Assembly (NCBI RefSeq): GCF_016405905.1
Contig: NZ_JAEFCB010000013.1
Span: forward strand, 103,236-167,235
Direction of reading: 5' to 3'
Length of the DNA: 64,000 nt
Origin: Variovorax sp. IB41
GTDB lineage: Bacteria > Pseudomonadota > Gammaproteobacteria > Burkholderiales > Burkholderiaceae_C
In this document: one piece after another, positions 34,001 through 42,000 of the stretch
Layout: each line of letters begins with the position of its first letter
Numbering within the stretch: position 1 is the stretch's first letter
Notes under the pieces: generated by a model
What the model was told of the DNA's origin: nothing
Databases searched by the model: none
What the model saw: only the letters and a program-made list of their open reading frames with translations
Made by a program: the position numbers and the translations under genes

Positions 34001-34327
34001 GGCCACCACCTGCGAGATCGCCATCTCGATGTTGGCCGTGGGCTGGAAGAACACCTTGATGATCGACACGCCCGCGAGCGACTGCGACTCGATGTGCTCG
34101 ATGTCGCTCACCGTGGTCGTGAGGCCCCGCTCGACCTGGCCCGAGATGCGCTGGCCCATCTCCTGGGCCGGCAGGCCCGTGTAGTTCCAGATGACGCTGA
34201 CCACCGGGATGTTGATCTCCGGAAAGATGTCGGTGGCCATGCGCGCCAGGACAAAAGGCGTGGCCAGCACGATCAGCATCGCCATGACGATGAAGGTGTA
34301 AGGACGACGCAACGCGAGCTGGACCAT
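31100..34327 (-). CDS. RND multidrug efflux permease (HAE1-like), atypical proton-relay residues
   Basis: 1075 residues, normal for the family. It has the N-terminal helix, two large periplasmic loops and about 12 membrane helices. In helix 4 the usual Asp-Asp pair is Asp-Gln (LVDQAIVTIEN), and in helix 10 the relay Lys is replaced (ATANSILLVSF), so proton coupling differs from AcrB. It exports drugs or toxic compounds using the proton gradient. It is first in the operon with adaptor and channel, and the divergent TetR gene with two dyads upstream is the likely repressor. Confidence 0.92.
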   Translation of the reverse strand: MVQLALRRPYTFIVMAMLIVLATPFVLARMATDIFPEINIPVVSVIWNYTGLPAQEMGQRISGQVERGLTTTVSDIEHIESQSLAGVSIIKVFFQPTANIEMAISQVVASMQAQVRQLPPGITPPLVIKYSASSVPVIQLALSSPTRSENSLFDATVNQLRPQLITVPGAAIPFPYGGKNRLISVDLDTQAMQARGLTPADVVNAVNTQNLILPSGTAKFGATEYSVRMNGSPDAIAGLNDLPVRTVNGATTYLRDVAYVRDGFSPQTNIVRQDGVRGVLLSVLKNGGASTLDIVANIRAMLPIATQSMPQDIKVTPLFDQSVFVKAAVKGVVFEAILAAALTAAMVLLFLGNWRSTLIIGLTIPLSILASILVLYSLGETLNLMTLGGLALSVGILVDQAIVTIENIERHLHMGTPLREAIEVGAGEIGSAAFVSTLCICIVFVPMFFLSGVARFLFVPLAEAVVFAMLASYLLSRTLVPTLVMLLMGGVHAQPANGAVAKKPSALQRVYQSFDRRFERVRRAYTLLLSVVLSKRGGFIGLFLGFCLLSCLLYPALGRDFFPTVDAGQIRLHVRAPTGTRIEETARLTDRVEVAIRELVPADQLETILDNLGIPNSGINLSYSNAGTIGTFDAELLLSLKDGHRPTEEFVSLLRAELPKRFPGIEFFFQPADIVTQILNFGLPAAIDVQFSGADTAGNAARAAELTKAIKQIPGAVDAHVHQRLDGPSLNLQMDRTRLQQYGLTAANVGQNVLIALSGSSQTAPAFWLNPVNGVVYSIAVQTPQYNIDSLDSLLNIPVGTGGAAAATGASQQLLGNLVDAQAARQPAIQSRYNIAPVIDVYVSVQGTDLASVASKVQVLVDEMRPKLSRGSQVTIRGQVQTMQSSFIGLGVGLVMAIVLVYLLIVVTFQSWLDAAIIITALPAALAGIAWMLFITGTTLSVPALTGAIMTMGVATANSILLVSFARERLQAGIPPLSAALEGGATRIRPVLMTALAMIIGMIPMALGLGEGAEQNAPLGRAVIGGLLFATVSTLFFVPAVFAGVHSRLAHRKAAREEAAAHSAQPPAGIAPQEN

Positions 34328-34516
34328 GGCGAGGGTTCTCTGCTTCCGGCGGAAAAAGGTTTCGCATCATAAGGAAGTAGATTTAAGTTTGCTCTCGCCA
34401 TCTCTTTGGTGTGGTGCTTTACCAAAAGGCCGCATGGGGGCGGGGTCCGACTGGTAGTCGCGCGGTGGCAGAGCGCGGCGCCGGCCGCGGGGCGGCAGGG
34501 CGAAGATTTTCAAGTA

Positions 34517-34537
34517 ATGCTCAATTTATTTGAGTAT
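34517..34537. promoter_or_regulatory. Probable TetR operator, site 1
   Basis: Inverted repeat ATGCTCAA-N5-TTGAGTAT (one mismatch) in the intergenic region between the RND operon and the TetR gene. Half-sites also occur in site 2 (CAAGTAATrCTCAA direct repeat at 34511-34524 and 34565-34578). Confidence 0.65.
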
Positions 34538-34541
34538 CCGG

Positions 34542-34583
34542 TATTTTTGAGAGTGACTTATGATCAAGTAATACTCAAAAATA
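34542..34583. promoter_or_regulatory. Probable TetR operator, site 2, overlapping the regulator start
   Basis: Perfect 10-bp arms, TATTTTTGAG at 34542-34551 and CTCAAAAATA at 34574-34583, around a 22-base centre that is itself partly symmetric. It ends in the A of the regulator ATG, which suggests autorepression as well as control of the RND operon. Confidence 0.65.
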
Positions 34584-35341
34584 TGACCATGCCCAAAGTC
34601 GACACCACGAAGCCGCTCCGCGCCGCGCGCAGCGAGAAATCCGGCCGCCGCATCGAGAGCCTGCTCTCGGTCGCCAGGGAAGTCTTTGCCGAGAAGGGCT
34701 TCGAGCGCACCACCACGCTGGAGATCGCCCAGCGCCTGGGCGTCTCCGAGGCCACCGTGTTCACCTATTTCGGCAGCAAGCGCGAGCTGTGCCTGGAAGT
34801 CATCCGCCGCTGGTACGACCAGATCTCCGGGGAGGTCGAGCGCGAGCTGCCGCTGCTGGGCGGCCTGCGCGCGCAGCTGGCCTTCGTCGTGCGCAAGCAC
34901 CTGGTCAACCTGATGGGCGAAGGCGCGGGCCTTTGCGCGCTGGTGCTGAGCGAAGGGCGCACGGCCGATGCGGCGTTCGGCGGCGTCATCGCCGACCTCA
35001 AGCGCCGCTACACCGCGCCGTTCATGCACGCGCTGGCCGCCGCGCGCGAGGCCGGCGAACTGCGGGACGGCGTGCCGCTGCGGCTCGTGCGCGACATGGT
35101 GTTCGGCGCGATGGAGCACGTGCTCTGGGACTACGTGGTCTCCGGCAAGAAACCCGACATCGAGCAGACCGCGTCGCAGCTCACCGAGCTCTTGTGGAGC
35201 GCCCTCGTGCCCGCCGATGCGTCGCTGCACGCGCTCTCGCAGTTCCGCGCGGAAGTGGGCCATGCGCTGCGGCGGCTCGATGGGCCTTCTTCCCCATCAC
35301 CGTCTTCCCCGTCTTCAAAATCTCGCAAGACCTCTTCATGA
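34583..35341 (+). CDS. TetR-family transcriptional regulator
   Basis: 252 residues from ATG 34583 (ATG 34589 is an alternative). The N-terminal HTH is TTLEIAQRLGVSEATVFTYFGSKREL, typical of the TetR family, and the C-terminal domain is helical and ligand-binding. A Ser/Pro-rich tail ends the protein. It is divergent from the RND operon and flanked by two dyad operators, so it probably represses that pump and itself. Longer upstream frames run through the operators and were rejected. Its stop overlaps the next ATG. Confidence 0.92.
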   Translation: MTMPKVDTTKPLRAARSEKSGRRIESLLSVAREVFAEKGFERTTTLEIAQRLGVSEATVFTYFGSKRELCLEVIRRWYDQISGEVERELPLLGGLRAQLAFVVRKHLVNLMGEGAGLCALVLSEGRTADAAFGGVIADLKRRYTAPFMHALAAAREAGELRDGVPLRLVRDMVFGAMEHVLWDYVVSGKKPDIEQTASQLTELLWSALVPADASLHALSQFRAEVGHALRRLDGPSSPSPSSPSSKSRKTSS

Positions 35342-35778
35342 ACGATTCCGTACCTTCTCTTTCGTCCACGCTGCCCGAGCGCTGCGTGATCGTCGTCGAC
35401 AACGCCTTGCCCGCCGGGCTCGCGGCCAACGCCGCGGCGGTGGTGGCGCTCACCGTGGGCCAGCGCCATCCGGGCCTGGTCGGCGCGCCGCTGGTCGATG
35501 CGTCGGGCGGCGTGCATCCGGGCCTCATACCGATCGGCATCGCCGTGCTCGGCGCGAGCCAGGAGGAGCTGGCCGCGGTGCGCCACAAGGCCATGGCGAC
35601 GACCGAATGCGATGTGGTCGACTTTCCGGTGCAGGGCCAGCAGACCACCAACTACGCGGCCTTCGGCGAAGCCGTGGCTGCCGTGCCGGGGCAGGCGCTC
35701 CGCTATGTGGCGGTGGCGCTTGTCGGCGAGCGCAAGCCGCTGGGCAAGGTGGTGTCCAAGCTCGGGTTGCTGGGCTAG
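35338..35778 (+). CDS. DUF2000 family protein
   Basis: 146 residues. ATG 35338 overlaps the stop of the TetR gene (ATGA), so expression is coupled to the regulator. The pattern CVIVVDNALPAGLAANAAAVV followed by GLIPIGIAVLGAS and VVDFPVQGQQTTNYAAF is the DUF2000 (peptidyl-tRNA-hydrolase-like fold) signature. No activity is established. Coupling with the efflux regulator may be functional or only organisational. Confidence 0.88.
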   Translation: MNDSVPSLSSTLPERCVIVVDNALPAGLAANAAAVVALTVGQRHPGLVGAPLVDASGGVHPGLIPIGIAVLGASQEELAAVRHKAMATTECDVVDFPVQGQQTTNYAAFGEAVAAVPGQALRYVAVALVGERKPLGKVVSKLGLLG

Positions 35779-35785
35779 GGCCTGT

Positions 35786-36364
35786 TCACTGCGCGGGCGC
35801 ATCCAGCGCCAGCCGCAGCCGCGTGACGTTCGGATTGCCCGGGTCGCGCTGCACCTTGAAGCCCAGCTTGCGCGCGAGCGCGAGCATGCCGACGTTGTCG
35901 TAGAGCGTGATGTCCGCCAGCTGCTTCACGCCGGCCGCGGCCGCCGCATCGATCAGCTTGCGCAGGAGCTTCATCGCGACGCCGCGGTGCTGCCACGCAT
36001 CGCCGATCACGACCGCGAATTCGGCGACGTGCGCCGTCTCGGGCGTGTCGCCGCGCACGTAGCGCACCACGCCCATCTGCTGCTCTGCGCCGTCGACCAC
36101 GGTGGTCGCGATGAGCGCGAGCTCGCGGTCGTAGTCGATGTGGGTCATGCGCCAGAGCTCGTCGGGCTGGGGCTTGCGCGGCGAGAGCAGGCGGTGGTAG
36201 CCCGTTTGGTTCGACAGGCCCGCGACGAACGCCGTGTGCATCGCGAGGTCGTCCGCGTGGATCGGCCGGATGCGCACCCGCGTGCCGTCGGCCAGCTGCC
36301 AGTCCTCGGCCAGGTGGCGCGGGTAGCGTGACGAAGGATCGGGGGAGGGCGCCTGCGTTGCCAT
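35786..36364 (-). CDS. GNAT-family N-acetyltransferase
   Basis: 192 residues. It has the acetyl-CoA-binding beta-bulge region VAEFAVVIGDAWQHRGVAMKLLRKLIDAA, which contains the GNAT Q/RxxGxG/A-like motif (QHRGVA). The N-terminus RVRIRPIHADDLAMHTAFV is typical of the PatZ-type or protein/small-molecule acetyltransferases. The acceptor is unknown. It is transcribed alone, convergent with DUF2000. Confidence 0.9.
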   Translation of the reverse strand: MATQAPSPDPSSRYPRHLAEDWQLADGTRVRIRPIHADDLAMHTAFVAGLSNQTGYHRLLSPRKPQPDELWRMTHIDYDRELALIATTVVDGAEQQMGVVRYVRGDTPETAHVAEFAVVIGDAWQHRGVAMKLLRKLIDAAAAAGVKQLADITLYDNVGMLALARKLGFKVQRDPGNPNVTRLRLALDAPAQ

Positions 36365-36440
36365 AGCCCGGTTGTGCCACGCCCCCCGGGGCAGGTCAAC
36401 GTGGCATCCCCTCGCTCGCCCCCTCCCTCTTCAGGAGTGT

Positions 36441-37247
36441 TCAGGGCACGAGGAACGAATGCACCAGCGTCAGCTCGCCGGGCTTGCGCAGCGGCACGCG
36501 AAAGACCTGCTGCTTTTCGCGGGGCGTGCCCTCGTCCTGCAGGATCGCCACCTGCGCGGTCGTGACCGCCTCGCGCTGCTCGCCCGCGCCGAAGTAGTTC
36601 ACGAACACGTGGTAGGCCCCTTGCACCGGGCTGGGCGTGGCGAAGATCTCGGGGCCGAAGCCGGTCGTCACGTCCACGTCCAGCGCGCCGCCGTTGGGGG
36701 CCACGCGCGCGCCGTAGAACACGTGCTGGCCGTCGGGCGAGACCACGTGCAGGTCCAGGTCGGTGCTGTCGCTGTCCCAGCTGAGCACGACGCGCAGCTT
36801 GACGGGCACGCGGCTGGCCTGCGTCTCGTAGAACTGGGAGCGCGCCACTTCGCCGTTGGGCGAGCGCACCTCCACGCCGTGGCTGCCGCTGCCGAACGAC
36901 CAGGGCCGCGCGAAGTTGCCCTTCTCGTCGGTCAGGAGCGGAATGGCGATGCCGTCCACGATGAGGCGCGCGGGGGTGCGCGGGGCCGTGTCCTTCGCGT
37001 CCTTTGTCTTGGGCGTGGCGGCGATGCGGCCGCGGATCAGCGAGGCTTCCGAGCGCCCGTTGGCGTTCACGCTGCTGGCCGGGTAGTGCACTTCCTGCAC
37101 GAAGTCCTGCTGCTGGGCCGGCGCGTTGCGCCAGCCGCCGCGCGGGGTGTCGAGCGTGGCCTGGGCCAGCGCCGCGACGCTGGAAAGACCGCAAAGAAGG
37201 CCGATGGCCGCAAAGGTGGCGCGGCGCGCCGTCGAAGAGTGGTTCAT
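36441..37247 (-). CDS. yfaP: YfaP-like DUF2135 protein
   Basis: 268 residues with a signal peptide (about 1-28, ending AALAQA). The conserved DUF2135 segment SWDSDSTDLDLHVVSPDGQHVFYG lies near residue 155, a beta-sandwich found in YfaP and bacterial macroglobulin operons. It is periplasmic. ATG 37247 overlaps the stop of yfaQ (ATGA), and it is the last gene of the yfaATSQP operon. In Pseudomonas the equivalent mag operon encodes partners of the macroglobulin MagD. Confidence 0.9.
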   Translation of the reverse strand: MNHSSTARRATFAAIGLLCGLSSVAALAQATLDTPRGGWRNAPAQQQDFVQEVHYPASSVNANGRSEASLIRGRIAATPKTKDAKDTAPRTPARLIVDGIAIPLLTDEKGNFARPWSFGSGSHGVEVRSPNGEVARSQFYETQASRVPVKLRVVLSWDSDSTDLDLHVVSPDGQHVFYGARVAPNGGALDVDVTTGFGPEIFATPSPVQGAYHVFVNYFGAGEQREAVTTAQVAILQDEGTPREKQQVFRVPLRKPGELTLVHSFLVP

Positions 37248-39019
37248 GAGTCTGCCAGTTGCTGCGCAAGCCGTTCGATGAAGGTTTCGTCCTGCCCGTG
37301 GGGATGGTCGCGGAAGGCCAGGTGCAGGTATTCGTGGATGAGCGAGACGCGGCCTTCGCGGCTGTGCCATTCGCGCACCCGGATCACCAGGCGCCGCTGG
37401 TCGGAATGGGGCACGCCCATGGCCAGCTGGCACACGCGCAGCGTGTCGTCCACGGGCTGGAAGCCGGCCTCGGCTCGCAGCACCCGGCGCCAGCGCTGCT
37501 GGCGTTCGGCCAGCCATTGCTGCGCCAGCGGCAGGGGCGTGCAGTCGGCCTCGGCGCGGAACGGCGCGAGGCTGCCGCGCGGGTAGGCCGTGCGCAGGAT
37601 GGCCGCGAACGGCTGCCCCTGGCGCCCCGCGGCGACCGCGGCCTGCCAGGACATGACGCCGGGCGACGCCTGGTCGCCGTGATAGCGCACCGCCTGCCCG
37701 TCGATCACGAGGCCTTCGGTGAAGGCCGTCGCGGCGCGCGCTGCGGCGCTCGGTGGATTGGGGCTCACGCGCTGCGCGCGGCTGTCGTCGGCAATCTGGC
37801 GGCAGCCCTCGGTTTCGGCGGCGTTCTGCAGCACGTAGCTGCGCGCCGCGATCGCCAGGGCGCGGGCGGCTTCGGTTTGGCGCGCATCGCCTTCGCGATC
37901 GACCACGCGCGCCACGTAGTCCTCCAGCGGCAGGCGCGCGGCGATGCGCGGGCCGTCCGCGCCGTAGCGCAGCACCTGCGCCGGCACGGCCTCCATCGCG
38001 AGCTGCGAGCCGTTCTGGAAGGCGATGCGGTAGCGCCCGCGCAACGGGCCGGCCGGCGCGGCGGCGGTGTTGCCCGCGGCCGCGCGCTGCACGCTGGCGA
38101 TCGGATAGCGCTGGAAGAAATCGACCGCGATGCAGGGCTGCGCGCTCACGGCCGCGGCGTCCGGCACGGGCGCGGCCAGGCCGTGCGCGGCCCACTGCGC
38201 GGCCATCCATGGGGCTTCGGCGCGCAGCGCGCTGCGGCTGGTGCCGGCGTCGCCGAACCAGAAGGGCGTGCCGTCGGCCAGCCAGCCGGCGGCGCCGCCG
38301 ACGGGCTGCGTGCCTTCGCGCCACGACCAGGTCTTCAGGCGCGGCCCGCCACCCAGCGCGGCGAGCACTTCGTCGTCGCGCACCGTGACGGGCTGCAGCG
38401 CCTGCCGCGCGGCCGTGCGCGCGGGGGCGGGCACCTGGCGCAGGGCGGCCAGCAGATCGGCCACCGGCACCCGCGTCTCGGGCTTCATGGCGTCCAGCCG
38501 CTGCAGCCAGGCGGGGGCGTCGTTGTCGCGCCAGAAGCGCGTCCAGCCACCAGCGTCCAGGCCCAGGCGCGCGGGCTCGAAATAGGGGCCGCAGGACTGG
38601 GCCAGCGCCTGTTCGCGGCCGATGCTGGCGCCGGGGTCGCAGCAGTACTCGTCGTCGGTGCGGCGTTCCGCGCTGGCGCAGCGGTAGGCCGGCTCCTGCG
38701 TGGCGTTGACGGCGAGGTAGCTGTAGACGAAGAGCTTCCACACGCTGCCCAGCGGGGTCTGCAAATTGCCCGCTGCGTTCGGCACATTCGTCGGGTTCGT
38801 CGCGTTCGTCGGGTTCGTCGCGTTCGTCGGGTTTGCAAGAGCCTCGGTGCCTCGCGGCGTGCGTTCGACCGCGACCATGCCTTCGTCGGTGAGCCAGGCC
38901 AGGCGCGGCGGCACTTTGGGTGGCGCCGCCGCGAGGGCGGGCAGCACCAGCGCGGCCGCGAGCGCGAACGCACCGGCGCCCGGCATCGCCAGTCGCGAGA
39001 GCATCCGTGCCGCTTTCAT
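37244..39019 (-). CDS. yfaQ: YfaQ-like DUF2300 protein with SpoIID-like domain
   Basis: 591 residues with a signal peptide. The middle (about 360-410, PLEDYVARVVDREGDARQTEAARALAIAARSYVL) resembles SpoIID, a peptidoglycan-binding or lytic domain. Near the C-terminus HEYLH is a possible zinc motif. Residues about 60-75 hold an Asn-Pro-Thr-Asn-Ala-Thr repeat from an 18-base tandem repeat. Periplasmic, second-last gene of the alpha-2-macroglobulin operon. A role in handling peptidoglycan around YfaS is inferred. Confidence 0.88.
   Translation of the reverse strand: MKAARMLSRLAMPGAGAFALAAALVLPALAAAPPKVPPRLAWLTDEGMVAVERTPRGTEALANPTNATNPTNATNPTNVPNAAGNLQTPLGSVWKLFVYSYLAVNATQEPAYRCASAERRTDDEYCCDPGASIGREQALAQSCGPYFEPARLGLDAGGWTRFWRDNDAPAWLQRLDAMKPETRVPVADLLAALRQVPAPARTAARQALQPVTVRDDEVLAALGGGPRLKTWSWREGTQPVGGAAGWLADGTPFWFGDAGTSRSALRAEAPWMAAQWAAHGLAAPVPDAAAVSAQPCIAVDFFQRYPIASVQRAAAGNTAAAPAGPLRGRYRIAFQNGSQLAMEAVPAQVLRYGADGPRIAARLPLEDYVARVVDREGDARQTEAARALAIAARSYVLQNAAETEGCRQIADDSRAQRVSPNPPSAAARAATAFTEGLVIDGQAVRYHGDQASPGVMSWQAAVAAGRQGQPFAAILRTAYPRGSLAPFRAEADCTPLPLAQQWLAERQQRWRRVLRAEAGFQPVDDTLRVCQLAMGVPHSDQRRLVIRVREWHSREGRVSLIHEYLHLAFRDHPHGQDETFIERLAQQLADS
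38788..38832 (-). repeat. 18-bp tandem repeat in yfaQ
   Basis: Two and a half copies of an 18-base unit (read on the + strand TTCGTCGGGTTCGTCGCG), itself nearly two 9-base halves. It encodes NPTNAT repeats in the N-terminal region of the YfaQ-like protein and preserves the frame. Confidence 0.85.
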
Positions 39020-39040
39020 GGTGGGCTCGCCGTCCGCCGC

Positions 39041-42000
39041 TCAGCGCACTTCGACGCTGGCCCAGTGGCCGTTGCCCTCGAGGGCCTTGGCCTCGGGCTC
39101 GTACACGCGGAACAGGCGCGCCGGCGGCAGCTTGAAGGTGCCGCGCTGCGCGAAGCGCACCAGGTGGCGCACGGTCAGCGGCGTGCCCGCCGCGAGCGTG
39201 TCCACCGGCACGGCGTAGCCCTGCGCGGTGGCCTGGCTCTGCGCGCGCTCCATCGGCTGCAACTTGCCGGCACTGTCGGCCATGTCGATGCCCCAGGTGC
39301 TTTCTTCCACCGCCGCGCCCGGCGGCAGCGCGGCCTCCACGAGGCTCCAGCGCATGGCCTTGGGGGCGGTGACGGTGAGCTGGTCCAGGTAGAGCGCGTT
39401 GGTGTCCAGCGGCGTGCCGGGCTTCACGGCCTCGAGCTTCACCGTGATGCGCCCGTCGTTGACCGTGGAGGCGGGCGCGCTTGGCGCCGGTGCCGGCGCG
39501 GGCTGGCCCGGCGCCGCTGCTGCTGCTGGCGGCTCGGGGGCCGGACGCGGCTGGGTGACCACGCGCCACAGCGTGCGCTCGACCTTGGCATCGAGCGCGG
39601 GTGCCTGCGCTTCGTTGCTCTCGTAGCTCACGAAGGCCCAGGCAGCCTTCTGTCCGGCGGGCAGTTCCAGCGTGGCCGGCGCGGCAGTGCCGGGCGGCAG
39701 GCGCCAGCCCGTGCCGGTGCCGTCGGTCGCGCGCACCCAGGGCGCGCCGAGGGACGGCGCATCCGTGGCGGCGAGCCTGCTCGCGCCGAGCGCGCGATGC
39801 AGCCACAGCAGCGTTTGCGCGCGGTCGATGGAGGGCGTGTCGGCACGGATCTGGCCGAGCACCGCCGCGGCCTTGTCGGCACCGGCGCGCTGCGTGGCCA
39901 TGAGCAGCGCCTGCACCAGCGGCGCGTCCACGGCGGCCAGGCGCGCGGCGGCCTCGTCGGCGGCGGCGCGCGCCTTGGCGCTGGCAACCGCCGGCCCGGC
40001 AGTCTGCACTGCCAGCACGAGCGCCATGTCGCGGGTGTCCAGGGGATTGGGCGCGGCGGTGTCCACCATCGCGAGGCTGCCGCGGCGTTGCGCCAGCTGC
40101 GTGGCGTCGCTGGCCGATTGGGCGGCCAACTGGTCGGCGAGGCCGCCGGCCATCGAGCCCACGGGCAGGCCCATCTCCTGCATCCACGAGAGCGCGAGCG
40201 CGCGCTGCAGCGGCGGCAGCTTCTGGCCGTCCTTGGCGTACACGTCGAGCAGCCGCTGCCAGTTCGAGGCCGGCAGCGTCACGCGCAGCGCCTGGGTGGC
40301 GCGCCAGTCGGCGTAGTAGGCGTAGGCGGTGAGGAAGGCATCGTTGGGCATGCCGCGTCCCCACCAGCCGAACTGCGCCTGCGGGCCGGCCATCTGCGCG
40401 AGCGCGAGCCGCGCGGTGGCCAGGCGTTGCGCGAGCGCCGGCGCCATCGGCTGCTGCGCCGCCGACAGCGATTGCAGCGCGAGCGACAGCGGCAGCATGC
40501 GGCTGGCGGTCTGCTCCACGCCGCCGCGCGGGGTGTCGATCAGGGCGTCGATCTGCTGGCTGAAGGCGCCGGCCCCGGCGTCCTGCGCGAGCGAGACGCG
40601 CACGCGCGATGCGTCGGGCGGAAGGGCCAGCGGCGCATTGCCCGATGACATGTCGAGCGCCTTGTCGCGCGGCGCACGCCATGCCACGGGGATGCGGCGC
40701 ACCGGCACGTCGAGCTTGTCGACCACGCGGTCGTCCTGGCGCAGCGTGACGGCGACCGCGCCGGTCCTGTCGGCGTCGCCGGCGGCGAGCGGCAGCGCGA
40801 TGAAGTTGACGCCGGGGCGCACCGTGACGGTGTCCTTGCGCTCCACGCCCGCGCCGCTGGCGGTCCATTCGACCTTGGCGTCGCGCCCGGTCTGGTTGAA
40901 GAGCGCCAGCGAGGCCTGCGCCTTGTCGCCCTGGCGCTGCCAGTCGGGGCTGGTCCACTTGGCGTAGAAGGCCTTGTCCGAGCGCACCCAGCTCACCTGC
41001 TGGCCCACCGCGCCGGCGGCGCTCATGGCGCGGCCGGTGATGCGCCAGCGCGTGAGCGAATCGGGCATGGTGAAGCTGAAGCGGGTGTGGCCGGAGGCGT
41101 CGGTCGCCAGCCGCGGCTCCCAGGCGGCGGTGTCGATGTTGTCGCGGCGCGGGCGCTCCAGCACCTTCACCGCGCGGTCGTTCACCTGCCGCGCGCCCGG
41201 GAGCGTCCCCAGCTTGCTGGTCGCGAGGTCGTAGCCGATGAAGGAAAGGCTCGCGCTGGTGCGCACGTTGTTGCGGCGCGGGTGATAGAAGAAATCGCCG
41301 ATGGCCGGGGCGATCTCGGGCTGCAGCACGTAGATCATCTCGTCGACCACGCCCACGGCCAGGTCGGTGGCCACGGGCTTGCCGGCCAGCGTGGCGCTCA
41401 CGTCGATGGTGACGGTGTCGCCCGGCGCGTACACCGCCTTGTCGGGCGTGAAGGCCAGCGCGATGCGCTCCTGCTCGACCATGATCCCCTGGTTCTGGAA
41501 CACGTAGTCGCCGTTCTTCACGTAGGCCACCGACAGCGTCATGTTGGGGCTCATGGCGTCGCGCACGGGGAGCGTGAACTTCCACTGCGTGGGGGCCACA
41601 CGCTCGCTCTTGATCCAGTCGGCGCTGCGGCCCATGAGCGCGGTGGCTTCCACGCGGTCGCGCTCCAGCGTGAGAAGGGCGTTGTCCACGGGCTCGGGGA
41701 AGCTCACCAGCACCTGGGCCGTGTCGCCCGCGCGGTAGCTCGCGCGATCGAGCACCATGCCCACGCTGCCGGCGGGCGCCTTCACGCCGTCGCCGCTCAC
41801 CCAATGGCTGGCGGCGCCGACGATGCGGCCCTTGTCGTCCAGCAGCGAGAGCGTGTAGCTGCCCGACGCCGGGAAGTTGACCGAGAGCGTGTCGCCCGCG
41901 GGCATGGGGCCGGACTGCTTGGTGCGGTCTTCCAGGCGCACCCATTCCCAGGTGGCGGGGCGCGCTGGCGTGGCGGTCGCGGCGGCCGCGTCGGTTGGCG

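Noticed and set aside
34406..34582. A longer start for the TetR gene
   Set aside because: The upstream part runs through the dyad operators and has no TetR similarity.
37259..40648. Long open frame of 1129 residues on the + strand, antisense to yfaQ and yfaS
   Set aside because: High-GC antisense shadow; the product is low-complexity Arg/Gly/Ala-rich and the opposite strand encodes clear protein families.
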